Below are positions 26,015 through 35,983 of a DNA stretch of 64,000 bases, piece after piece (within the stretch, counting starts at the first letter, position 1; the number at the start of each line of letters is the position of its first letter). Source of the DNA: Nonlabens arenilitoris (GTDB lineage Bacteria; Bacteroidota; Bacteroidia; Flavobacteriales; Flavobacteriaceae); contig NZ_MTPW01000001.1 in assembly GCF_002954765.1 (NCBI RefSeq), positions 1,749,501-1,813,500 of the forward strand, in the 5' to 3' direction. A program made the position numbers and the translations under genes. The notes below the pieces were generated by a model that saw only the letters and a program-made list of their open reading frames with translations, was not told the origin of the DNA and made no database searches.

Positions 26015-27316
26015 ATGAGCATAGTAGCAATAGTAGGACGACCTAACGTAGGGAAGTCTACACTTTTTAATAGATTGATACAACGTCGCGAGGCCATTAC
26101 CGATGCGGTAAGTGGTGTGACTAGAGATCGTCATTATGGAAAAAGTGACTGGAACGGTAAAGAATTTTCTTTAATTGACACCGGTGGATACGTATTAGGT
26201 AGTGATGATGTCTTTGAGGCAGAAATTGACCACCAGGTTGAATTAGCCATTGATGAGGCTGATGTCATTCTTTTTATGGTTGACGCTGAGGACGGAATCA
26301 CAGGAATGGATGAAGATGTTGCAACTTTACTGCGCAAGATTAAGAAACCTGTTGTCCTTGCTGTTAACAAAGTAGATAATCCAGAGCGTGAGGCAAATGC
26401 AGTTGAGTTCTATAACCTAGGATTAGGTGATTATTTCACACTTTCTAGTACTAGTGGTAGTGGTACTGGTGATTTGTTAGATAAGATAGTAGAATTATTA
26501 CCAGACACGCCAGTTAGAGAAGATAGTGATTTACCTAGATTTGCAGTAGTAGGTAGACCTAATGCTGGTAAATCTTCTTTCATCAATGCACTAATAGGTG
26601 AGGATAGATATATCGTGACTGATATTGCTGGTACCACGAGAGATTCTATTGATACTAAGTATAATCGTTTCGGTTTTGAATTCAATCTAGTTGATACAGC
26701 AGGAATAAGAAGAAAGAAAAAAGTAAAAGAAGATCTAGAATTTTACAGCGTCATGCGCAGTGTACGTGCTATTGAACATGCAGATGTTTGTATACTTATT
26801 CTAGATGCCACTCGTGGATTTGATGGACAGGTGCAAAATATATTCTGGCTGGCAGAACGCAATCGTAAAGGAATTGTAGTGCTAGTAAATAAGTGGGATC
26901 TTGTTGATAAAGAAACAAATACTGCCAAAGAATACGAAGCGCAAATTAGAAAGGAAATGGAACCTTTTACTGATGTGCCTATTGTATTTATATCTGTATT
27001 GAATAAGCAACGTATTTTTAAAGCCATTGAAACAGCTGTTGATGTTTTTAAAAATAGAACTAAGCGTATTAAAACTAGTGAGCTTAATGAAGTGATGTTG
27101 CCTATTATAGAGCATTATCCGCCGCCATCTCTAAAAGGTAAATTTGTGAAAATTAAATTTGTCACTCAACTACCTACACCACAACCTCAATTTGCTTTCT
27201 TCTGTAACTTACCGCAATATGTAAGAGATCCTTATAAAAGATATCTTGAGAATCAATTGAGAAAGAATTTTGACTTCAACGGCGTACCTGTTAGCGTGTA
27301 CATGAGAAAGAAATAA
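26015..27316 (+). CDS. der: ribosome assembly GTPase Der (EngA)
   Basis: An essential tandem-GTPase for 50S subunit maturation. The first G domain has GRPNVGKST near residue 8 and DTGGY. The second has GRPNAGKSS near 183, DTAGIRRK and NKWD. The C-terminal KH-like domain is present ([14 protein letters not shown]..). The 433-residue length is normal. It is monocistronic, with its own -7 element and a strong terminator. Confidence 0.98.
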   Translation: MSIVAIVGRPNVGKSTLFNRLIQRREAITDAVSGVTRDRHYGKSDWNGKEFSLIDTGGYVLGSDDVFEAEIDHQVELAIDEADVILFMVDAEDGITGMDEDVATLLRKIKKPVVLAVNKVDNPEREANAVEFYNLGLGDYFTLSSTSGSGTGDLLDKIVELLPDTPVREDSDLPRFAVVGRPNAGKSSFINALIGEDRYIVTDIAGTTRDSIDTKYNRFGFEFNLVDTAGIRRKKKVKEDLEFYSVMRSVRAIEHADVCILILDATRGFDGQVQNIFWLAERNRKGIVVLVNKWDLVDKETNTAKEYEAQIRKEMEPFTDVPIVFISVLNKQRIFKAIETAVDVFKNRTKRIKTSELNEVMLPIIEHYPPPSLKGKFVKIKFVTQLPTPQPQFAFFCNLPQYVRDPYKRYLENQLRKNFDFNGVPVSVYMRKK

Positions 27317-27336
27317 TGTTTAATTCCATAACTAAT

Positions 27337-27366
27337 AAAAGAGCCAGCATTGCTGGCTCTTTTATT
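27337..27366 (+). terminator. terminator after der
   Basis: AAAAGAGCCAGC pairs with GCTGGCTCTTTT, followed by further T. Confidence 0.92.
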
Positions 27367-27466
27367 TTTAAAGATTATTAACTAGCTGCTTATGAGTAAT
27401 TTTCAGATAATATTAACATTTTGAATTTGAGATGTAAGTAATTTCATCCCGCTAGCTAACTAAACT

Positions 27467-30229
27467 ATGAAAAGATTAATTTTAACCTCTATAGCAATAT
27501 TTGCTATAGTTATTGCACATGCTCAAAAATTTGAGATAAAAGGAGTCGTGCAAGACTCTACTAACTTAGAGTTTTTACAAAGCGCCACAGTATTTCTAGA
27601 GAGTAAAGTAGATTCAACATTAATATCTTATTCTATAACCGATGAGAATGGTTTTTTTAAACTCGTAGGGAATACTGCCGTTAGAGAATTTAATTTTTTC
27701 ACATCTTTTACAGGCTATAAGGAATACAGCAAGACGATTAATTTTAATGATGGTTCAATTATAGATTTAGGTACAATTAGTTTATCTAGTGATGTAGAAT
27801 TTCTAGACGGTATTATAGTAAATGCACGTAAAGCACCCATAACTGTAAAGCAAGATACCCTAGAATTTAATGCCAAATCTTTTAATACAAAAGCAGATGC
27901 TAATCTAGAGGATGTAATTAAAGAATTGCCAGGAGTAGAGATTGATAAGGATGGTAAGATAACTGTAAACGGTAAAGAGGTTACTAAAATTTTAGTGAAT
28001 GGTAAAGAGTTTTTTGGTGATGATCCTCAGGTAGCTTTAAAAAATCTTCCTAAAGAGATCATTGATAAAATTCAAGTTACAGAATCAAAAACAGAAGAGA
28101 AAAAAGCAAATGGTGAAGCTGGCGATGCTAATGCGAGCGAAATAAACATTACCATAGACGAAGATAAAAATAAAGGATGGTTTTCAAGATTAACAGCTGG
28201 TGCAGGAACTGATGATCGATACTCTATGAGTGGTATTGTCAACTATTTCAAGGATTCTTTTAGAGTCAGTGTTTTAGGTAGTAGTAATAATATTAATAGT
28301 CCAGGCTTTTCTTTTGATGAAATCTATGATGCCATGGGTAATAGTGCTTATTCCATAAATCGTAATTCAAACGGTAGTTTTGGTATTAATGGTATAAGCT
28401 TCGGTGGTTCTGGTGGAATCACTTCTAGTAGGTCAGCGGGATTAAGCCTAGCAAACGATTGGGATGAGAAGGTAGATCTTACGGCTAGTTATTTTTACGG
28501 TAATAATGATACAGAAACACAAACAAATAATAAAACGACAACATTCTTACCAGACGATCGGGATTTTACAACCACATCTTCTTCAAGAGGTAGAAATATG
28601 GGGTATTCTCATAGAATCAATACTAGAGTAGAGGTTAAACTGGATACTTTAACCACTATCAGTATAGAACCTAGCTATAATCTAAGCTCTAATAATAGTT
28701 TGAGTAACCGTATCTCAAATACCCAAGATAATACAGGACAAGAAATTGATATAGAAACATCTAATAATTCAAATTCAGATAATTATTCTGCTGGTGCAAA
28801 TCTATATTTCAGTCGTAGGTTTAAGAAGAAAGGAAATTCTATATCCCTATTTACGACATTAAACATCAATGATTCAGAATCTATAAATGACTTCTTTTCT
28901 GAACGTATAATTTCAGATAATGGTATCATTGATGAAACTGAGATTCAAAATCAAGTTATTAATCAAGATAGTAAAGGGACTAGATTTTCTATTACACCTA
29001 CATGGCGCAAATCGTTAAGTGAGGATTATAGACTCAATATATCTTATCGCGTGTCTGCAAATAAACAAGAACAAAGTCGCAATGTTTTTGATAGAGATAT
29101 GACTACAGGAGAAGCCACCATTTTTAATAGCGCATTAAGTAATGATTTTGAGACAGATAATACTCAACAACGACCTAGTGTAGGATTATCTTATAATAAG
29201 GATAAAACCAGATGGGAAATCACCGCTGGACTATTATATCAAACGTTAAATACTGATAACGTTGCGTTAGACAGTTCTTTTGATCGCTCTTTTTCTAATC
29301 CATATATAAGAGCATATCTAAGTAAGCAGTTTGGTAAATATGGAAGAGTATATTTTAATTACAGCAATAATATTAATGTTCCTAGTGTGAATCAACTGCA
29401 ACCTGTAGAAGACAGTACTAATCCTCAAAACATTATTAGAGGTAATCCAGATCTAGAAGCCACTAACACACATAATGTATACTTAAATCTCAATAACTAT
29501 AACTGGGAAGAAGGAAAAGGTATTTATTCTGGCGCTGGTTTTACATACACAAATAATCAAGTTGTAGCGACTACAACGACAGATGATAATTTAGTAAGAA
29601 CTACCACATACACAAATGTAGATGGAACCTATAACGGTTATTTATACTCTGGTTATAGTATGCAGTTTAAAAAGGATAAAAGAGAGATAGATGTTACCCT
29701 AGGACTAGATGCAAATTTTTCTTTAAATAAAGGATTTACAAACAATGAAGCATTTGAGACTAATAATGTAAACCTTTCTCCTAACATAAGTTTTGAATAT
29801 AGTATCGATGATATTTTTGAAATCGAGACAGAATATAATGTAAGTTTTAATTCAAGTAGATTTTCACTGGACAACATAGACGATCAAAACTTTACAAACC
29901 ATACTGCGGCGATAGATTTAACGACGTTCTGGCCTAAGAATTTAATCATGGGATTGCGTGGTGAGTATAATATATTTGGTAACGTGACAGAAGAGTTTGA
30001 TAACGACTCCTTTGTGCTTATAGGTAGTCTAGGTTACAAATTTGCAAAGGATAAAGCTATCCTTAAACTTAAAGCATATGACATCTTAAATCAGGTGATA
30101 GATACGCGCCGCACCATTTCACAAGATTTCATATCAGACTCTAGTAGCTTAGTATTACGTCAGTATTTCATGTTGAGCTTTACTTATAAGTTTTCAAAAT
30201 TTGGCGGCAAGGATCCTAATAGAGAATAG
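27467..30229 (+). CDS. TonB-receptor-like outer-membrane beta-barrel protein
   Basis: A 920-residue outer-membrane protein. After a signal peptide (about residues 1-20) comes a carboxypeptidase-regulatory-like beta domain (about 22-115). A plug-like segment follows (DTLEFNAKSFNTKADANLEDVIKEL with KILVNGKEFFGDD), then a long beta-barrel rich in Asn and Ser to the C-terminal F-type end. It fits the outer-membrane beta-barrel family proteins common in Flavobacteriia. A TonB box is not clear and no SusD partner is adjacent. The ligand is unknown. Confidence 0.85.
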   Translation: MKRLILTSIAIFAIVIAHAQKFEIKGVVQDSTNLEFLQSATVFLESKVDSTLISYSITDENGFFKLVGNTAVREFNFFTSFTGYKEYSKTINFNDGSIIDLGTISLSSDVEFLDGIIVNARKAPITVKQDTLEFNAKSFNTKADANLEDVIKELPGVEIDKDGKITVNGKEVTKILVNGKEFFGDDPQVALKNLPKEIIDKIQVTESKTEEKKANGEAGDANASEINITIDEDKNKGWFSRLTAGAGTDDRYSMSGIVNYFKDSFRVSVLGSSNNINSPGFSFDEIYDAMGNSAYSINRNSNGSFGINGISFGGSGGITSSRSAGLSLANDWDEKVDLTASYFYGNNDTETQTNNKTTTFLPDDRDFTTTSSSRGRNMGYSHRINTRVEVKLDTLTTISIEPSYNLSSNNSLSNRISNTQDNTGQEIDIETSNNSNSDNYSAGANLYFSRRFKKKGNSISLFTTLNINDSESINDFFSERIISDNGIIDETEIQNQVINQDSKGTRFSITPTWRKSLSEDYRLNISYRVSANKQEQSRNVFDRDMTTGEATIFNSALSNDFETDNTQQRPSVGLSYNKDKTRWEITAGLLYQTLNTDNVALDSSFDRSFSNPYIRAYLSKQFGKYGRVYFNYSNNINVPSVNQLQPVEDSTNPQNIIRGNPDLEATNTHNVYLNLNNYNWEEGKGIYSGAGFTYTNNQVVATTTTDDNLVRTTTYTNVDGTYNGYLYSGYSMQFKKDKREIDVTLGLDANFSLNKGFTNNEAFETNNVNLSPNISFEYSIDDIFEIETEYNVSFNSSRFSLDNIDDQNFTNHTAAIDLTTFWPKNLIMGLRGEYNIFGNVTEEFDNDSFVLIGSLGYKFAKDKAILKLKAYDILNQVIDTRRTISQDFISDSSSLVLRQYFMLSFTYKFSKFGGKDPNRE

Positions 30230-30246
30230 AGAGATATATTTTATGA

Positions 30247-30262
30247 CGCTTTCGCGAAAGCG
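30247..30262. repeat. dispersed palindrome, perfect copy 7
   Basis: CGCTTTCGCGAAAGCG, intergenic, 18 nt after the outer-membrane barrel gene. Confidence 0.95.
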
Positions 30263-30403
30263 TATTGAATCACATAATAGTATCAACTGGTAAATATTTC
30301 CTTTTCCATATAACATCATTCCCGCGTGAAGAACCTTTTAAGATTCTGTGAACACTTTGTGATGTAGAACAGATTACTTTGCTGTAACCAAAGTAATTAA
30401 TCG

Positions 30404-30892
30404 ATGAAATTTTTAATAACAGCTATGTTATGCATCAATGCATTATTGCCTTTTATATCGATGCAAAAAGAGTATATAAAGCAGGTTGACGATAACGGTC
30501 AATTGATCAGTGAAGGTTGGGTCTTAAATGGAGTAAAAGACGGTTACTGGAAATTTTATGATCAACAACAACAATTAAAGCAAGCTGGTCATTATAGTAA
30601 TGATCAAAAAACAGGTTACTGGTACGAGTATCTCGCTGGTAAAATAAGTTCTGAAGGGCATTATAAAAATGGATTAAAGGCAGAGTGGTGGACCTATCAC
30701 AATAAAAATGGATATCGTCTTATTAAAAAACAATTTAAAAAAGGTTTGCAGCATGGGTATGTTCTCTATTACAAAAACGCTACACTATCTATGGTTGAGG
30801 AGTACAAAAGCAGTAAGAAGATAGGTGCCTGGACCAGTTATTTTAAATTTAAAAGAGATCATCCAGGTTTTTCTATGAGTGATTTACGTTAA
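30404..30892 (+). CDS. YwqK/MORN-repeat-type exported protein
   Basis: A 162-residue protein with a hydrophobic N-terminus (about residues 1-19). It then carries repeats of the GxWKFYD / GYWYEYL / EWWTYHNKNG type, matching MORN_2 repeats found in YwqK-family proteins. The repeats form short beta-hairpins with no known enzymatic role. Though this family is sometimes named an antitoxin, nothing nearby looks like a toxin. The gene is alone, between a palindrome and the glycosyltransferase operon. Confidence 0.75.
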   Translation: MKFLITAMLCINALLPFISMQKEYIKQVDDNGQLISEGWVLNGVKDGYWKFYDQQQQLKQAGHYSNDQKTGYWYEYLAGKISSEGHYKNGLKAEWWTYHNKNGYRLIKKQFKKGLQHGYVLYYKNATLSMVEEYKSSKKIGAWTSYFKFKRDHPGFSMSDLR

Positions 30893-30949
30893 ATATGGCC
30901 ATGTATGTAAGTCTGATATTTCTTAACTTTCCACCTTTAAAATTCCCTA

Positions 30950-31654
30950 TTGCAATCCACTAATTCTATCATTAGAGTAATTATACCTGCTTATAATGAA
31001 GCAGACTCTATACCGCTTGTCATAAATGATATCCCTTCACTTGTTACTGAAGTCATTGTCGTTAGTAATAATTCTAGTGATGACACTATTGTTAATGCAC
31101 AAAACGCAGGTGCTACAGTTTTAGAAGAACATCAACGTGGTTATGGTTATGCCTGTTTAAAAGGAATGGAGTATGTCTCGCGATTATCTAATAGGACAGA
31201 TATTATCGTTTTTCTAGATGGTGACTATAGCGACTATCCAGAGCAGTTGTTAGATCTAGTGAAACCTATAATTAATGATGATATTGATTTTGTTATCGGT
31301 GCTCGAGTAAAATCATTGCGTGAAAAAGGTTCTATGACCATTCCACAGGTATTCGGAAATTGGTTAGCGACTACACTCATGTCTATTCTTTTTAAATCTC
31401 GATTTACGGACTTGGGACCCTTTAGAGCTATAAAATATGATAAATTATTGGAGCTCGATATGCAAGATAAAACATACGGCTGGACAGTAGAGATGCAATT
31501 AAAGGCATTGCGTAAAAAATATTCTTATGTTGAAAAACCCATGAAATACCGCAATAGAATAGGTGTTTCTAAAGTTTCGGGTACTGTTAAAGGTGCTATA
31601 TTTGCAGGCGTTAAAATATTAACCTGGATATTTAAATACGGTTTTAAAAAATGA
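30950..31654 (+). CDS. family 2 glycosyltransferase
   Basis: A 234-residue GT2 enzyme. The N-terminal VIIPAYNEADSIPLVI and VSNNSSDDT motifs bind the sugar nucleotide, and FLDGDYSDYPEQ is the DxD-like metal site near residue 88. The catalytic fold lacks membrane helices. Translation seems to start at TTG 30950, since the nearest in-frame ATG (30905) is followed at once by a stop. It overlaps the next gene by 4 nt (ATGA), opening a three-gene glycosyltransferase operon. Confidence 0.88.
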   Translation: MQSTNSIIRVIIPAYNEADSIPLVINDIPSLVTEVIVVSNNSSDDTIVNAQNAGATVLEEHQRGYGYACLKGMEYVSRLSNRTDIIVFLDGDYSDYPEQLLDLVKPIINDDIDFVIGARVKSLREKGSMTIPQVFGNWLATTLMSILFKSRFTDLGPFRAIKYDKLLELDMQDKTYGWTVEMQLKALRKKYSYVEKPMKYRNRIGVSKVSGTVKGAIFAGVKILTWIFKYGFKK

Positions 31655-33141
31655 TATTAGAATGGATTTGCATCATAATTTACTCAACATCACTAGTGAT
31701 GATTTTGTTCTATGCATTTGCTCAACTCAATTTACTATTTAACTACTTAGCAGCTCGTAAAAATGCAGTTTCTGGACCTATTTATGATCTAGATAATCCG
31801 GCTGAGGTTCCTTATGTGACCATACAACTACCTGTTTTTAACGAGGCTTATGTAATGGAACGACTTTTAGATAATATAGTCTTACTAGATTATCCACATG
31901 ATAAGTTAGAAATCCAAGTTTTAGATGATTCTACTGATGAAACTGTAATTAGTACTAAAGCACATGTAGAAAAGCTAGCTGCTACCGGTATTGATATAAC
32001 TCATATTACTAGAGAAAATCGTGTAGGATTTAAAGCCGGTGCACTTAAAGAAGGACTAGTCGATGCAAAGGGTGAATTTATTGCCATTTTTGACGCAGAC
32101 TTTTTACCAGAAACAGACTGGTTGAAAAAAACGGTTATCCATTTCAAAGATCCTGAAATAGGTGTAGTTCAGACACGATGGGGACATTTAAATAGAGATT
32201 ACTCTATACTGACACAGATACAGGCTTTTGCCCTTGATGCGCATTTTACTCTAGAACAAGTAGGTCGTAACTCAAAAGGACATTTCATAAACTTTAATGG
32301 AACTGCTGGTATATGGCGCAAAGAGACCATTATTGATGCTGGTAACTGGGAAGGAGATACACTTACAGAAGATTTAGATTTAAGTTATAGAGCACAGCTT
32401 AAAAACTGGAAGTTTAAATACCTAGAAGATGTTACCACACCTGCAGAATTACCTATCGTAATAAGTGCAGCACGTTCACAACAGTTTAGATGGAATAAAG
32501 GTGGGGCAGAGAATTTTAGAAAAATGTTTAAACGTGTCGTGGGCAGTTCAAACATTGATTTTAAAACCAAATTGCACGGTGTGTTACATTTGTTAAACAG
32601 TACCATGTTTTTAAACGTGCTGATTGTTGGGCTACTTAGTATACCGATGTTATACATTAAAAATGAATATGCACACTTAAGAGTTTACTTTATTGTGATG
32701 AGCTTTTTTGTTATTAGTACTATCATATTCTTCATATGTTATTGGTATATGTACAAGAATACCTATGGTGGTGGTTTTAAAAACTTCATTAGCTATATTG
32801 GAATGTTTTTCACTTTTTTCTCAATCGCAATGGGTTTTTCCCTGCACAATTCAATAGCAGTAATAGAAGGTCACTTAGGGAAACGTAGTGAGTTTGTGCG
32901 TACACCTAAGTTTAATCTCGCAGCGGTAGGAGGCAATTGGAAAACCAATAAATACCTCAAGAAAAAAATAAGTCGCAACGTGATATTAGAAGGGATATTA
33001 ATGCTCTACTTTGGATTTGGAATGTACTCGGCATTTATCGTTGGTGATCAAGGTGGTGATTTTGGACTCTTTCCTTTTCACTTAATGTTATTTATAGGAT
33101 TTGGTTTTGTGTTCTTCCGTAGTATCACAGATAAGCAATAA
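31651..33141 (+). CDS. membrane glycosyltransferase, cellulose synthase-like
   Basis: A 496-residue processive-type GT2. The N-terminal membrane helix covers about residues 1-25. The catalytic motifs are DDSTDET, FDADFLP (DxD), TEDLDLSYR (TED) and QQFRWNKGG (Q-x-x-RW), in the order typical of cellulose synthase-like proteins. Several C-terminal membrane helices follow (about 310-495). It lies between a soluble GT2 and a GT-C-like membrane protein, overlapping both, so it may help build a surface polysaccharide or glycolipid. The sugar is unknown. Confidence 0.88.
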   Translation: MILEWICIIIYSTSLVMILFYAFAQLNLLFNYLAARKNAVSGPIYDLDNPAEVPYVTIQLPVFNEAYVMERLLDNIVLLDYPHDKLEIQVLDDSTDETVISTKAHVEKLAATGIDITHITRENRVGFKAGALKEGLVDAKGEFIAIFDADFLPETDWLKKTVIHFKDPEIGVVQTRWGHLNRDYSILTQIQAFALDAHFTLEQVGRNSKGHFINFNGTAGIWRKETIIDAGNWEGDTLTEDLDLSYRAQLKNWKFKYLEDVTTPAELPIVISAARSQQFRWNKGGAENFRKMFKRVVGSSNIDFKTKLHGVLHLLNSTMFLNVLIVGLLSIPMLYIKNEYAHLRVYFIVMSFFVISTIIFFICYWYMYKNTYGGGFKNFISYIGMFFTFFSIAMGFSLHNSIAVIEGHLGKRSEFVRTPKFNLAAVGGNWKTNKYLKKKISRNVILEGILMLYFGFGMYSAFIVGDQGGDFGLFPFHLMLFIGFGFVFFRSITDKQ

Positions 33142-34550
33142 TGGAACGTAGGTTATCAAATGCCTTCGGTATGCTAACCATTATTAGCGCTGTTTTATAT
33201 GGATGGTTTTTCTCGCTTGCGCGAAAAGATTTTTCAAACCTGCTCATTGTTTATACACTACTTTTTCTTGCTTTTCTAGGTTATAATTATATATCTAAAA
33301 AAGGAACTCAAGAAAATTTACAATTGTTTCCTTCTTTTCTCGGTAAGTGGTTTTATGGGGCATCACTCATTGGTGGTATATTTTTTATTGGACTTATATT
33401 AAGGTTACTATTAATAGACAATACACCACATCTGTCTCAAGATTTTTTCAGATTTATATGGGATGGACATCAATTGTTAAATGGATATAATCCCTATCTG
33501 TATTTACCAGATGATATTATAGAATCTGGATCCAGCCATATCCCTAACGCTTCATTCTTGCATGCGTCTATGGGAGAATTATCAAGTGGGCACTACACAA
33601 ATTATCCACCTTTAAATCAACTGTTTTTTGCGATTGCGGCATGGTTAGGTGGCGATAGTGTTCTAGCTTCTGTAATATGGATGCGCATATTTATCATCCT
33701 GGCAGATGTTGCCATCTTTATCTACGGGATTAAATTATTACGATTACTTGGTAAGCCTATGTGGTTAATAGCATTATATTATCTGAATCCTTTTACAATC
33801 ATTGAACTTACAGGTAATCTTCACTGGGAAGGAATGATGGCATTCTTTTTACTAGCCTCAGTTTATTACTTACTCGTTTATAAACAATGGCAAAGCGTCC
33901 TGTTTGTGGGTTATGGTATATTGCTCAAATTATTGCCAGTTATGGTGTTGCCTTTACTTTTGAGAAAATTGAAATTTAAAAAAGCATTTGTCTATTACAT
34001 AGCTGTTTTAATTGTAGTTGTTTTAGGCTTTCTTCCGTTTTTCTCTCAAGACTTGATTGATAAATATTCGGCATCGGTAGGATTGTGGTTTGGTAATTTT
34101 GAATTTAATGCTAGTGTATATTACATCATTAGGGCAATAGGTTATCAAGTAACAGGTTATAATATTATACAAACCGTAGGAAAGATTTTACCTTTAATTA
34201 CCTTAGTAGTTATTTTGGGGATATCTTTTATAAGAAAGAATGAATTTCCTGAAATACTTCTATCCAGTGTCGTATTTTCTTTTTTCACTTATTTAATATT
34301 TTCAACTACAGTGCATCCATGGTACCTGACCATACCATTGTTATTTTCTGTTTTCACAAAGTATCGCTTTATGTTATTATGGAGCTATACCATCTTTCTT
34401 AGTTACTCAGCTTACTCGAGTGAAAGTTTTACAGAGAATAGTTGGTTTATCGCTATCGAGTACATTTTAGTACTATTTATATTTATTTTTGAACTGTTTT
34501 TAACCAAAACAATACTACCAGAAAGTAAAGGGGAAATAACTAACCATTAA
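33141..34550 (+). CDS. GT-C-like polytopic membrane glycosyltransferase
   Basis: A 469-residue protein with about ten or more membrane helices. It has the early SQDFFRFIWDGHQLLNGYNPY segment with conserved acidic and aromatic residues found in GT-C and GT87/DUF2029 mannosyltransferases that use lipid-linked sugars. The start overlaps the previous stop as TAATG. A degenerate palindrome at 33214 is read as SLARKD. It probably adds a sugar outside the cytoplasmic membrane as part of the upstream glycosyltransferase operon. Confidence 0.75.
   Translation: MERRLSNAFGMLTIISAVLYGWFFSLARKDFSNLLIVYTLLFLAFLGYNYISKKGTQENLQLFPSFLGKWFYGASLIGGIFFIGLILRLLLIDNTPHLSQDFFRFIWDGHQLLNGYNPYLYLPDDIIESGSSHIPNASFLHASMGELSSGHYTNYPPLNQLFFAIAAWLGGDSVLASVIWMRIFIILADVAIFIYGIKLLRLLGKPMWLIALYYLNPFTIIELTGNLHWEGMMAFFLLASVYYLLVYKQWQSVLFVGYGILLKLLPVMVLPLLLRKLKFKKAFVYYIAVLIVVVLGFLPFFSQDLIDKYSASVGLWFGNFEFNASVYYIIRAIGYQVTGYNIIQTVGKILPLITLVVILGISFIRKNEFPEILLSSVVFSFFTYLIFSTTVHPWYLTIPLLFSVFTKYRFMLLWSYTIFLSYSAYSSESFTENSWFIAIEYILVLFIFIFELFLTKTILPESKGEITNH
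33214..33229. repeat. dispersed palindrome, degenerate copy
   Basis: CGCTTGCGCGAAAAGA differs from the consensus at several positions and looks like a decayed copy in the GT-C gene, read LARK. Confidence 0.6.
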
Positions 34551-34560
34551 ACCACTTGCC

Positions 34561-35217
34561 ATGAAGCAATTAATTATATTAATCCTGATAACTATATTAG
34601 GATTTATCGTCTATGATTTTTATAAAGACTGGGATCGATTTCATGCACCAGAATATCATTATTCCACAGAAGCGATCATTGATGAAGAATATCATAATCA
34701 AGATGTAGTCTTGATGTATCACGATGCTATTACTGATTTAAATAGCTTTATCAAGCTACAATGGACAGCAAATGATATAGATGTAAGATTACCAGAAGAT
34801 GACGATTTAGAAACAACACTCGCTGTAAAAGAATATGCTCAAAAATTAGCTTGTGTAACTTATTTAGAGCAAAAATTAGCGCAGTCTGCAAATTATAAGT
34901 CTAAAGGCTGGAATAATCAACAGATTATCGATTTTGAAAATAATCATAGTACCCCAGAAGAAATTAAAACTATAGGACAAAAGAGTTTGTTGAAACAACT
35001 CTATGATAATCAATGGGAAATTAGTCAACGTATAGGTGCAAAAAATGCCCTTATTTATGAAACACAAAGAATTCTTATAGCAAAAGGTTATGATATAACT
35101 TTAGATGGTGTATTTGCAAAAGCTACTATGGAGGCGCTAAGTGATTTTGAATCAAAAAACAATCTTTATCCAGATGGTAAACTTGACGTTCTTACTTTTG
35201 AAGCTTTATTAAAGTAG
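34561..35217 (+). CDS. exported peptidoglycan-binding-like protein
   Basis: A 218-residue protein with an N-terminal hydrophobic segment (about residues 1-19) serving as signal or anchor. The central region is helical and charged. The C-terminal 55 residues (ETQRILIAKGYDITLDGVFAKATMEALSDFE) resemble a PGBD peptidoglycan-binding three-helix domain. It lies 10 nt after the glycosyltransferase operon and may be cotranscribed. No catalytic motif is seen. Confidence 0.6.
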   Translation: MKQLIILILITILGFIVYDFYKDWDRFHAPEYHYSTEAIIDEEYHNQDVVLMYHDAITDLNSFIKLQWTANDIDVRLPEDDDLETTLAVKEYAQKLACVTYLEQKLAQSANYKSKGWNNQQIIDFENNHSTPEEIKTIGQKSLLKQLYDNQWEISQRIGAKNALIYETQRILIAKGYDITLDGVFAKATMEALSDFESKNNLYPDGKLDVLTFEALLK

Positions 35218-35234
35218 GTTTTTAAAATACAGTA

Positions 35235-35269
35235 TGTCAATGTTTTGACACATTTGTCATAAGAATGAC
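35235..35269. promoter_or_regulatory. tandem inverted repeats before the XRE regulator
   Basis: TGTCAA-tgtt-TTGACA (35235-35250) and GTCAT-aaga-ATGAC (35256-35269) lie about 75-105 nt before the regulator start. They could be its operator; this is inference from symmetry only. Confidence 0.35.
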
Positions 35270-35341
35270 GTAAACAAGTCAGCACTATAATTTGTTCTTC
35301 AGATGAGTTCGTTCTTAGGTTTGTTTCACTAATTTTAATTC

Positions 35342-35923
35342 ATGAAACAGATGAACCCAGTAGGTACTAAAATCAAAGAGATACGTCTTAAAAAAGGAAT
35401 GTCTCAAGAAGAACTTGCGACAGATTCTCAAGTTAGTTTGCGAACTATTCAACGTATTGAGAATAATGAAAATGAACCTCGTGGTAAAACCTTGCAGCTT
35501 ATTTGTGAAACGCTGGATATTAACATTGAAGAGTTGCTTGATTTCGGTAAGCATGAAGATCATCAGTTTTTAGGTTTATTTCATTTATCTATCATTCTAG
35601 GAACTCTTTTCGGAGTAGGAAGTATTCTTATTCCTTTAATATTGTGGATGACTAAAAAAGATAAAATTAATGGTCTACAACGTATTGGAGCTCGTACATT
35701 AAATTTTCAAATTTGGTGGTTAATTTTAATGATTATAATTCCGACAATTGGTTTTGTGCTAATTTTCAATCAAGGAGTACCTGATATTAAAGTTATGACG
35801 AGCATTATGTTAATACCAATTGTAATGATGATAATAAATGCCATTTTGGCTATAATTTTTGCTATTTTAAACTTTCGTGGTAAACAAATCACGTATCCCA
35901 GTATTATACCTATGATTAAATAA
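35342..35923 (+). CDS. XRE-type regulator with C-terminal DUF4870-like membrane domain
   Basis: A 193-residue protein. Residues 5-62 form an XRE helix-turn-helix (KIKEIRLKKGMSQEELATDSQVSLRTIQRIENNENEPRGKT, described here by its ends). The rest holds three or four membrane helices resembling DUF4870. It is probably a membrane-tethered transcription factor. The gene is isolated, preceded by inverted repeats that may be its own operator and followed by a bidirectional terminator. Its signal and targets are unknown. Confidence 0.82.
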   Translation: MKQMNPVGTKIKEIRLKKGMSQEELATDSQVSLRTIQRIENNENEPRGKTLQLICETLDINIEELLDFGKHEDHQFLGLFHLSIILGTLFGVGSILIPLILWMTKKDKINGLQRIGARTLNFQIWWLILMIIIPTIGFVLIFNQGVPDIKVMTSIMLIPIVMMIINAILAIIFAILNFRGKQITYPSIIPMIK

Positions 35924-35925
35924 AA

Positions 35926-35961
35926 AAAAGGATTTCTTATACTTTATAAGAAACTCTTTTA
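35926..35961. terminator. bidirectional terminator
   Basis: TTTCTTAT pairs with ATAAGAAA, with flanking A and T tracts, between the XRE gene and the convergent GNAT-nitrilase gene. Confidence 0.7.
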
Positions 35962-35983
35962 CAATTTTAATTTTAAGCAAAGC

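Noticed and set aside
30404..30892. YwqK-type protein as an antitoxin with a toxin neighbour
   Set aside because: No toxin-like ORF lies beside it, and the MORN repeats alone do not show that role.
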